Source: Streptomyces pseudovenezuelae (GTDB lineage: Bacteria; Actinomycetota; Actinomycetes; Streptomycetales; Streptomycetaceae). Taken from it: a stretch of 64,000 nt of DNA. Of the stretch, positions 40,670-47,152 are shown one piece after another (position 1 is the first letter of the stretch; each line of letters opens with the position of its first letter). The translations under genes and the position numbers were made by a program. Under the pieces are notes generated by a model. It saw nothing but the letters and a program-made list of their open reading frames with translations. It was not told the origin of the DNA and searched no databases. The stretch is from assembly GCF_029892565.1 (NCBI RefSeq), contig NZ_JARXVH010000019.1:1-64000 (forward strand), in the 5' to 3' direction.

Positions 40670-41377
40670 ATGCGAAGGGTTACCCGAAACGGTGTGATCG
40701 CCGTCGCCGCCGCCTCCGGCGCGATGGTCGTGACGGTTCCGGCGCACGCCGACTCGGCGGCGGACGGTGCCGCGGCCGGCTCACCCGGGCTGATCTCCGG
40801 CAACACCATCCAGCTCCCGGTGCACGTCCCGGTGAACGTCTGCGGGAACACCGTGAACGTGGTCGGGCTCCTGAACCCGGCCGCGGGCAATACCTGCGCC
40901 AACGAAAGCGCGGGCAAGGCCGGGGCGGGACCGCGTTCCGGTGCGGACGGCTCCGGCGCACACCGGTCCACCGCGCCCGGTTCCACCGCCTCCGGCGGCA
41001 GCGTGGCCCGAGGCGGCGGAAAGGATTCGCCAGGCCTCCTCTCCGGCAACGGCCTCCAGCTCCCGATCGACCTCCCGGTGAACGTCAGCGGCAACTCGGT
41101 GAGCGTGGTCGGCGTCGGGAACGCGTCCGTAGGCAACGAGTCCGTGAACACCTCCGGCGACCACCCCCACCACCCGACCCGCCCGACGCCCAGGCCGCCC
41201 ACCGCGCCCAAGGCGCACCCGGGCCCGCAGGGCTCGCCGCACACCCCGGAGTGGGCGGCGCCCACCCTCGCCCACACCGGCGCCGACCCGGCGCTCCCCG
41301 CCGCCGTGACGAGCGCCGCGCTGGTCATCGGCGGTGCCGCGCTGTACCGCCGCTTCCGGCCGAGGGCGACGCGCTGA
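40670..41377 (+). CDS. Long chaplin with LAXTG-type sorting signal
   Basis: 235 aa from ATG 40670. A signal peptide (RNGVIAVAAASGAMVVTVPA, then HADSA) precedes two chaplin domains. The first (about 36-80) has PGLISGNTIQLPVHVPVNVC and Cys58/Cys76. The second (about 120-162) has LLSGNGLQLPIDLPVNVSGN, but both Cys positions are Ser (140 and 158). A His/Pro-rich spacer leads to LAHTG (200-204), a hydrophobic helix and a basic tail, the sortase signal of long chaplins ChpA-C. It should be attached to the wall and help form the hydrophobic amyloid layer on aerial hyphae. The loss of the second disulphide is notable. Confidence 0.87.
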   Translation: MRRVTRNGVIAVAAASGAMVVTVPAHADSAADGAAAGSPGLISGNTIQLPVHVPVNVCGNTVNVVGLLNPAAGNTCANESAGKAGAGPRSGADGSGAHRSTAPGSTASGGSVARGGGKDSPGLLSGNGLQLPIDLPVNVSGNSVSVVGVGNASVGNESVNTSGDHPHHPTRPTPRPPTAPKAHPGPQGSPHTPEWAAPTLAHTGADPALPAAVTSAALVIGGAALYRRFRPRATR

Positions 41378-41400
41378 CCGCGCCCGCGTGAACGTATGGA

Positions 41401-41436
41401 AGGCCCCACCGGCACCCTCCCCTCCCGGTGGGGCCT
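41401..41436. terminator. Strong hairpin terminator
   Basis: AGGCCCCACCGG and CCGGTGGGGCCT are perfect 12-bp complementary arms around a 12-nt loop. It follows the chaplin stop and lies in front of the convergent MFS gene stop at 41498, so it can serve both. Confidence 0.8.
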
Positions 41437-41497
41437 CCGTTGTCGAGCGGCGGTCGCCTCGAACTCCCCGCTCGCGCCGAGGAGTTGACGTCCCCCA

Positions 41498-42715
41498 TCA
41501 AGAGCCGGACGACAGCCGCCGCCGTGCGGCCGGAAAGGCGTACCGACTCCCAAGGGCCACCGTTGTCAGGGCGGCCGCGACGAGCGGGAGGGACGTCCAG
41601 GGAAGCGCCCCGGGTCCCAAGGCGTCCAGGGCCAGGCCCCCGGTCAGGGACCCCGCCGCGATGCCGGCGTTGTAGACGGTCGCCTGCAGCGAGGTCGCCA
41701 CGTCCGCGACCTCCGGACCCGACGCGTCGACCAGCGCGGTCTGGATGAGCGTGGGCGCCCCGCCGAATGCGACACCCCACAGCGCGACGGAGCCGAACAG
41801 CACCGCATGCGTCCCGGCGAGCAGACCGAGGCAGAGCATGGCGCCCGCGCACACCGCGAGCGCGGTCAACAGGGCGGCGCGCAGGTGCCGGTCGACGAGG
41901 AGACCGGTGAGCCAGATGCCGGCCACCGTGGCCGCGCCGAACACCAGAAGCACCGCATCCGGACGGCCGAGACCGGCGTGCGCGGCGAACGGAGCGACGT
42001 ACGTGTACATCACCTGGTGCCCCAGCAGGAGGAACAGCGTGACCGACAGGACGGCGGGCAGACCCGGCAGCGCGGCCACCCGCGCGAGCGGCATGCGTGC
42101 CTCCGGTGGCTCGCCCGGGAAGCCCGGCACCCGCCACCGCACCCAGCCGATCAGCAGTACCGCGAGCCCGGCCAGCGTCCCGAACGCCGTCCGCCAGCCC
42201 AGCGCCCCGGCCAGCGCGGCTCCGGCGGGCACCCCCAGCGACAGGGCCAGCGTGATCCCCGCGAGCACGATCGCGATCGCCCGGCCGCGCCGCTCGGCCG
42301 GCACCATCCGGGCCGCGTACCCGACGAGCATCGCCCACAGCAGACCGCCCACGGCTCCGGCCAGCAGCCGGGCCGCGAAGGTGAGGGCGTACGACGACGA
42401 CAGCGCGACCACCGAGTTGCTGACCGCGAACCCCGCCAACGCGCCGACCAGTACGCGCCGGCGGGGCAGCCCGCGCAGCAGCGCCGTGAGGGGGATCGCG
42501 GCCGCGAAGGAGGCCGCCGCGTACCCGGTGACCAGGAATCCGACGCGCGCTTCGGAGACGCCGAGCGCGGGTGCCATGCGGGGGAGCAGCCCCGCGGGGA
42601 GCAGTTCGGTCATGACGGCGGTGAAGGCGGCCGTGGACAGGGCGAGCAGGCCCGGCCACGGCAGCGGGACGGGCACAGCGGTGCCGGTGCCCTTGGCCAT
42701 GGATGCGGTGGACAT
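41498..42715 (-). CDS. MFS transporter (DHA1-like)
   Basis: 405 aa with about 12 hydrophobic helices, for example LLALSTAAFTAVMTELLPAG and LLTALAVCAGAMLCLGLLAG. The helix 2-3 loop has RGLPRRRVLVGALAGFA, typical of drug/proton antiporters related to AraJ or chloramphenicol exporters. RLLAGAVGGLLWAM matches the motif C region. It exports a small compound; the substrate is unknown. The divergent MerR regulator and shared operator suggest induction by that compound. ATG 42715 is followed by MAKGTG, and an in-frame ATG at 42700 is an alternative. Confidence 0.85.
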   Translation of the reverse strand: MSTASMAKGTGTAVPVPLPWPGLLALSTAAFTAVMTELLPAGLLPRMAPALGVSEARVGFLVTGYAAASFAAAIPLTALLRGLPRRRVLVGALAGFAVSNSVVALSSSYALTFAARLLAGAVGGLLWAMLVGYAARMVPAERRGRAIAIVLAGITLALSLGVPAGAALAGALGWRTAFGTLAGLAVLLIGWVRWRVPGFPGEPPEARMPLARVAALPGLPAVLSVTLFLLLGHQVMYTYVAPFAAHAGLGRPDAVLLVFGAATVAGIWLTGLLVDRHLRAALLTALAVCAGAMLCLGLLAGTHAVLFGSVALWGVAFGGAPTLIQTALVDASGPEVADVATSLQATVYNAGIAAGSLTGGLALDALGPGALPWTSLPLVAAALTTVALGSRYAFPAARRRLSSGS

Positions 42716-42730
42716 GGGACCATGGTCGAA

Positions 42731-42750
42731 CCCTCACATCAGTGTGAAGG
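42731..42750. promoter_or_regulatory. MerR-type operator between MFS and merR genes
   Basis: CCCTCACA and TGTGAAGG flank TCAG, an inverted repeat with one mismatched pair, 16 bp from the MFS start and 60 bp from the MerR start. MerR regulators bind such palindromes inside long-spacer promoters, so this is the probable site. Confidence 0.65.
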
Positions 42751-42775
42751 CAAGGACGACTTTCCGGAGGCGGCC

Positions 42776-42796
42776 ATGAGGATCGGCGAACTGTGA
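42776..42796 (+). other. Upstream mini-ORF duplicating the MerR start
   Basis: ATG AGG ATC GGC GAA CTG TGA encodes MRIGEL and stops, with GGAGG 5 nt before it. The MerR gene begins MKIGEL at 42810. GATCGGCGAACTGT occurs at 42781-42794 and again at 42815-42828. It may be a short duplication remnant or a translated leader. Confidence 0.5.
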
Positions 42797-42809
42797 TGGG
42801 GGAGCGGTC

Positions 42810-43208
42810 GTGAAGATCGGCGAACTGTCCCGCCGTACCGGCGTCCCCACGCGACTCCTCCGCTACTACGAGGAGCAGGACCTGCTCAGCCCGGACCGTA
42901 CCGAGAACGGATACCGCGACTACGGCGAACCCACGGTCCGGGACGTCCAGCAGATCCGCGGGCTGCTGGACTCGGGGCTGACCACGGAGATGATCCGGGC
43001 GATCCTGCCGTATCTGTCCGGCCCGGACGAGATCGTCCTGCCCGCGGACCGGCTGACCCCCGAGACCGCGGCCCTGCTGCAGGACCACGTCGACCGCATC
43101 CAGGCCCGCATCGACTGCCTGGCCCGCAACCGGGACCGACTGCGGTCCTACCTCGCGGCGGTGCGGCCGGACCGGGACCGGAACTCCGTATCTGTGCAGT
43201 CTTCGTAA
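42810..43208 (+). CDS. MerR-family transcriptional regulator
   Basis: 132 aa. The N-terminal winged helix is classic: MKIGELSRRTGVPTRLLRYY followed by EEQDLLSPDRTENGYRDYGE. The dimerisation helix is LLQDHVDRIQARIDCLARNR and the effector part is short, with a single Cys, so metal sensing is unlikely. It should bind the palindrome upstream and regulate the divergent MFS exporter. GTG 42810 has GGGGGAG upstream. The start region is duplicated as a six-codon mini-ORF 34 bp earlier. Confidence 0.87.
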   Translation: MKIGELSRRTGVPTRLLRYYEEQDLLSPDRTENGYRDYGEPTVRDVQQIRGLLDSGLTTEMIRAILPYLSGPDEIVLPADRLTPETAALLQDHVDRIQARIDCLARNRDRLRSYLAAVRPDRDRNSVSVQSS

Positions 43209-43248
43209 AACTGTTGCCCCTTTGGCCCCCGGGTGTTGGAGTGAGCCC

Positions 43249-44025
43249 ATGGATCATGTCGGTGTACTCGCCCTCTTCGACCGCAATATGCGCGAAGGTG
43301 CCCAGCCGGACGGGCCCGACGCACGGGTCGAGCGGGTCGGCCGGGTGGTGCGGCAGGTCGCCTCGGCGCGCGGGTGGAACGGTGTGGTCTGGTCCGACCT
43401 CGACGAGACGACCGCGGACGAAGCGATCGCCGAGCAGGTCGCGTACTTCTCCGGACTCGGGCACGAGTTCGAGTGGAAGCTGTACGGGCACGACCTGCCC
43501 GAGGACCTGGGACAGCGGCTCGCAGCCGCCGGGTTCACGGCCGAGCCCGAGGAGACGCTGATGATCGCCGAGGTCAACTCCCTCGACCTCGACGCCGAAC
43601 CGCCGGAGGGCATCCGCCTGCTGCCGGTCACCGACGCGGCGGGCGTCGAACTCGTCGGGGACGTGCACGAGAAGGCCTTCGGCACCGACGGCACCCGGAT
43701 GCGCCACCAACTGCTCGCTCGGCTCACCTCCGAGCCCGACACGGTGGTCGCCGTCGTGGCCCTCGCCGGGGACGAGCCGGTCAGCGCGGCGCGCATGGAG
43801 TTCGTGCCCGGCACCCGGTTCGCCGGTCTGTGGGGCGGCGGCACCGTCGAGGCCTGGCGCGGACGCGGCGTCTACCGCGCCCTGGTCGCCCACCGCGCCC
43901 GCTCCGCCGTGGAGCGTGGCTACCGCTACCTCCAGGTCGACGCCTCCCCCCAGAGCCGCCCGATCCTGGAGCGCCTCGGCTTCGAGCCGCTGACCACCAC
44001 GACGCCCTACGTGTACACGCCGTAG
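43249..44025 (+). CDS. GNAT-family acetyltransferase
   Basis: 258 aa from ATG 43249 (TTGGAGTGA just upstream). The C-terminal half is a GNAT domain: GLWGGGTVEAWRGRGVYRAL (acetyl-CoA-binding R-G-x-G region), AHRARSAVERGYRYLQVDAS and PILERLGFEPLTTTTPYVY. The N-terminal half (VGVLALFDRNMREGA, GLGHEFEWKLYGHDLPEDL) looks like a second, degenerate GNAT-like domain. The substrate is unknown. It lies 40 bp after the MerR gene. Confidence 0.82.
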   Translation: MDHVGVLALFDRNMREGAQPDGPDARVERVGRVVRQVASARGWNGVVWSDLDETTADEAIAEQVAYFSGLGHEFEWKLYGHDLPEDLGQRLAAAGFTAEPEETLMIAEVNSLDLDAEPPEGIRLLPVTDAAGVELVGDVHEKAFGTDGTRMRHQLLARLTSEPDTVVAVVALAGDEPVSAARMEFVPGTRFAGLWGGGTVEAWRGRGVYRALVAHRARSAVERGYRYLQVDASPQSRPILERLGFEPLTTTTPYVYTP

Positions 44026-44112
44026 GGGTGCGAAGGCAGGGGCGTCAAATCCTCCTGACCTGCACGGACAGGGGTCCGCACGCTCCGGTGACGTGGGTCA
44101 CCCCCGGCGGGA

Positions 44113-44140
44113 TGTCACATCCACGGTCACTCGATCCGTC
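44113..44140 (+). promoter_or_regulatory. ECF41-like promoter, probably giving a leaderless transcript
   Basis: TGTCACA at 44113-44119 and CGTC at 44137-44140 are separated by 17 bp. From memory this is the ECF41 sigma-factor promoter (TGTCACA, 16-17 bp, CGTC), whose targets are often epimerase/oxidoreductase genes. The transcript would start near the ATG at 44149, and no ribosome-binding site is visible, so leaderless translation is likely. Confidence 0.65.
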
Positions 44141-44148
44141 GCACGGTC

Positions 44149-45072
44149 ATGACGACGCACCAGAAGAACCAGAGCATCCTCCTCGCCGGCGCCAGTGGCG
44201 TCTTCGGCGTTCACGTCGCCCGGGCCCTCACCGAGGCGGGCCACAAGGTCACCGGTCTCGGACGGGGGCAGGTGAACGGCGTCCGGGCCGACCTCATGGA
44301 CCGGGACGGTCTGCTGCGGGCGGTCGACGGGCAGCACTTCGACACCGTGATCCACGCCGCGACCGTCCTGCGCAAGCCGCCCATGCGCCACCGCGACATG
44401 TACGCCACCGACGCCCTGCGCATCGAGGGCACCGCGCACCTCGTCGAAGCCGCGCGGGCCACCGGCGCCACCCGCTTCGTCGCCGAGTCGATTGTCTTCG
44501 GTTACGGCTACGGGGACTTCGGTGACCACGTGGTTACCGAGGACGACGACCCGTACGGCCCGCGCGGCACCTCGCCGGAGCTGGAGAAGCACCTCAAGGG
44601 CATGCGCACCAAGGAGCAACTCACCCTGGGGGCCGAGGGGTTGGCCGGCATCGCGCTGCGCTTCGGTCTGTTCTACGGACCCGGCGGCACCGACGCGCTC
44701 CTGCCGATGCTGCGCAAGCGGCAGTTGCCCGCGCCCGCCGACCGCGGTCGCGTCCTGCCGTGGGTCGAACTCACCGACGCCGCACGCGCGGTGGTCGCCG
44801 CCGTGGAGCGCGGGCGAGCGGGGCAGGCGTACAACGTCGTGGACCGCACACCGCTCGGGTTCCGGGCCCATCTTCTGTGCGTGGCCGAGGAGTTCGGCCT
44901 GCCGAAGCCGATGACCGTGCCGCTGTGGCTGACCGCGCCGATGCCGTACGCGCACGCGATGTTCGGGTCGAGCATGCGGGTGTCCGCGGCCAAGGCGGAG
45001 CGGGAGCTGGGCTGGACGCCCGTGTACCCGGCCGCCCGTGACGGGCTCACCGCGTTCGCCGCCGCTCGTTGA
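44149..45072 (+). CDS. NAD-dependent epimerase/dehydratase (extended SDR)
   Basis: 307 aa. The Rossmann motif ILLAGASGVFGVHVARALTE (GxxGxxG) is followed by DTVIHAATVL and ATGATRFVAESIVFGYGYGD; the YxxxK-type active site is not typical (LEKHLKGMRTKEQL). IALRFGLFYGPGG and a C-terminal LDW-like TPVYPA segment are family-like. The substrate is unknown, possibly a sugar nucleotide or other oxidised compound. The ECF41-type promoter suggests it is the conserved companion enzyme of an ECF41 sigma factor encoded elsewhere. Confidence 0.83.
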   Translation: MTTHQKNQSILLAGASGVFGVHVARALTEAGHKVTGLGRGQVNGVRADLMDRDGLLRAVDGQHFDTVIHAATVLRKPPMRHRDMYATDALRIEGTAHLVEAARATGATRFVAESIVFGYGYGDFGDHVVTEDDDPYGPRGTSPELEKHLKGMRTKEQLTLGAEGLAGIALRFGLFYGPGGTDALLPMLRKRQLPAPADRGRVLPWVELTDAARAVVAAVERGRAGQAYNVVDRTPLGFRAHLLCVAEEFGLPKPMTVPLWLTAPMPYAHAMFGSSMRVSAAKAERELGWTPVYPAARDGLTAFAAAR

Positions 45073-45086
45073 GAGCACATGCCGAG

Positions 45087-45114
45087 CGGGCGGGGCGTTC
45101 GAACGCCCCGCCCG
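45087..45114. terminator. Perfect palindrome terminator
   Basis: CGGGCGGGGCGTTC and GAACGCCCCGCCCG form a 28-bp perfect palindrome around TTCGAA. It lies after the epimerase stop at 45072 and before the convergent stop at 45166, so it can end both transcripts. Confidence 0.75.
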
Positions 45115-45165
45115 TGTCCGCGTCGGTCATGCGGGTCGGCGGCCGGTCGATACCGGCCGTGTGGG

Positions 45166-45429
45166 TCAGCGGCGCACCCTGGTCCGGTCCAGCGCGGCGA
45201 TGCCGACCGCGGCAAGGCCGATCTGGATGAGCCATTCGATCCAGTCCACGCCCTTGGTGTCGGCCACGCCGAACGCCGAGGCGAGCGCCGCACCGATCAG
45301 CGCGGCCACGATGCCGACGACGATCGTCAGCAGGATGCCGATGCGCTGACGGCCCGGTACCACCAGCCGCCCCAGCACACCGATGATGATGCCGATCACG
45401 ATGGCACTGATGATGCCCGAAATCTCCAT
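45166..45429 (-). CDS. GlsB/YeaQ/YmgE-family membrane protein
   Basis: 87 aa. Three hydrophobic helices are seen, with the family signature SAIVIGIIIGVLGRLVVPGR followed by QRIGILLTIVVGIVAALIGA and LASAFGV. These small membrane proteins (transglycosylase-associated family) are linked to general stress responses; the mechanism is unknown. It is a single gene, divergent from the secreted GATase-like protein. Confidence 0.87.
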   Translation of the reverse strand: MEISGIISAIVIGIIIGVLGRLVVPGRQRIGILLTIVVGIVAALIGAALASAFGVADTKGVDWIEWLIQIGLAAVGIAALDRTRVRR

Positions 45430-45622
45430 CTCCGCCCCTCTTCGTCAAGTACCTCTGCATTAACCGAATGCCCGCTGCGGGCTGGGACAGTCCGTTCCGT
45501 TTTTCAACCACCGGTCAACGTCCGGTCAACGTCCGCCCGGGTGTGCCGGATGACGCCTGTTCACCCCCGCTCTTGCCATGTACGGTTCAACCGGCTGGTC
45601 GCGCAGGTGTCTTCCGGTCGTA

Positions 45623-45660
45623 TTTCTACGCGCGCAGATGTGCTGTTTCTACGCGCGTAG
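45623..45660. promoter_or_regulatory. Paired palindromic operator half-sites
   Basis: TTTCTACGCGCG occurs twice, at 45623-45634 and 45646-45657. The second lies within a perfect palindrome, CTACGCGCGTAG (45649-45660); the first is the one-mismatch CTACGCGCGCAG. The copies are 23 bp apart, about two helical turns, and lie 60-100 bp upstream of the secreted-protein gene. This fits a cooperative repressor or activator site, regulator unknown. Confidence 0.6.
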
Positions 45661-45718
45661 TAACGGTCCCGCATCGCTCTCCCCCCATAGCCCCCAACTC
45701 CGCACGGAGGTAAGCCGG

Positions 45719-47152
45719 ATGCTCGGACTCCCCAGGTCACGTCATAGACTCACCGCCGCTCTCGCGACGCTCGGCCTGCTCACCACGGGCGCCGCGGTCC
45801 AGGCCGCGGTCAGCGCCACCCCCGCCCACGCGGCCACCACGCACCGGATCCTGTTCGACGACGGTCACGCCGAAGAGGCAGGCAACGCCGACTGGATCAT
45901 CTCCACCAGCAAGCCCGACCCGCTCTCCCAGGACTCCTCCCCGTCCGCCGAGACGGACTGGACCGGCGCCCTGTCCTCGTGGGGCGTAGCCCTGCAGAGG
46001 AACGGCAGTTACAGCCTGAAGACCGCCACCAGCGCGCTCACCTACGGCGGTTCGTCGACGACAGACCTGTCGAACTTCGACACGCTGGTCCTGCCCGAGC
46101 CAAACACCCTGTTCACGACCGCCGAGAAGACGGCGATCATGAACTTCGTGAAGGCCGGAGGCGGTCTGTTCATGATCTCCGACCACACGGGCGCCGACCG
46201 CAACAACGACGGCGAGGACGCGGTCGAGATCTTCAACGACCTGATGACCAACAACAGCGTCGACTCGACCGACCCGTTCGGCTTCTCCATCGACACCCTC
46301 GACATCAGCTCCGGCTACCCGGCCGCCATCAGTGACAGCACGAACCCGGTGCTGCACGGTTCCTTCGGCACGGTCACCAAGAGCCTGATCGCCGACGGCA
46401 CCACGGCCACGCTGAAGCCCGCCGACAACTCCTCGGTCAAGGGCCTGCTCTACCGCTCCGGTTACTCCGGCAACACCGGCGCCTTCTTCGCGACCAGCAC
46501 CTTCGGCAGCGGCCGCGTCGCCTTCTGGGGCGACACCTCACCGGTCGACGACGGCACCGGCCAGTCCGGCAACACCCTCTACGACGGCTGGAACGACACC
46601 GGCGCCACCAACGCGCCGCTCGCCCTCAACGCCACCGCCTGGCTCGCCGGTGAGGGCGACAGCGGTGGCGGTGACGACGGTGGCGGCGACGGCGGCACCT
46701 GCACCTCCGCCCAACTCCTCGGCAACCCCGGCTTCGAGTCCGGGGCCACCACCTGGAGCGGCAGCAGCGGCGTCATCACCAACTCCAGCAGCGAGGCCGC
46801 CCGCACCGGCTCCTACAAGGCCTGGCTCGACGGCTACGGATCGGCCCACACCGACACCCTGTCCCAGTCGGTGACCATTCCGTCCGGCTGCTCGGCCACC
46901 CTCAGCTTCTATCTGCACGTGGACACCGCGGAGACCACCACCAGCACCGCCTACGACAAACTGACGGTCACCGCCGGATCCACCACCCTGGCCACGTACT
47001 CCAACCTCAACGCGGCCTCCGGATACGTCCTCAAGAGCTTCGACGTCTCCTCCCTGGCCGGCACCACCTCCACCATCAAGTTCAGCGGCGTCGAGGGGTC
47101 CACCCTCCAGACGTCCTTCGTCATCGACGACACCGCGCTCAACGTGAGCTGA
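45719..47152 (+). CDS. Secreted GATase-like protein with C-terminal carbohydrate-binding-like domain
   Basis: 477 aa from ATG 45719, with CACGGAGGTAAG upstream; the frame is open to 45578. A signal peptide (RLTAALATLGLLTTGAAVQA, then AHA) precedes a domain with ILFDDGHAEEAGNADWIIS, DTLVLPEPNTLFTTAEKTAI, VKAGGGLFMISDHTGADRNN and GSGRVAFWGDTSPVDD. This looks like a GATase1-like or DUF4350-like fold without a clear catalytic Cys. A GGGDDGGG linker leads to a beta-sandwich resembling carbohydrate-binding modules (LLGNPGFESGATTWSGSSG). It is probably a secreted protein acting on a polysaccharide or surface; its activity is unknown. Confidence 0.72.
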   Translation: MLGLPRSRHRLTAALATLGLLTTGAAVQAAVSATPAHAATTHRILFDDGHAEEAGNADWIISTSKPDPLSQDSSPSAETDWTGALSSWGVALQRNGSYSLKTATSALTYGGSSTTDLSNFDTLVLPEPNTLFTTAEKTAIMNFVKAGGGLFMISDHTGADRNNDGEDAVEIFNDLMTNNSVDSTDPFGFSIDTLDISSGYPAAISDSTNPVLHGSFGTVTKSLIADGTTATLKPADNSSVKGLLYRSGYSGNTGAFFATSTFGSGRVAFWGDTSPVDDGTGQSGNTLYDGWNDTGATNAPLALNATAWLAGEGDSGGGDDGGGDGGTCTSAQLLGNPGFESGATTWSGSSGVITNSSSEAARTGSYKAWLDGYGSAHTDTLSQSVTIPSGCSATLSFYLHVDTAETTTSTAYDKLTVTAGSTTLATYSNLNAASGYVLKSFDVSSLAGTTSTIKFSGVEGSTLQTSFVIDDTALNVS

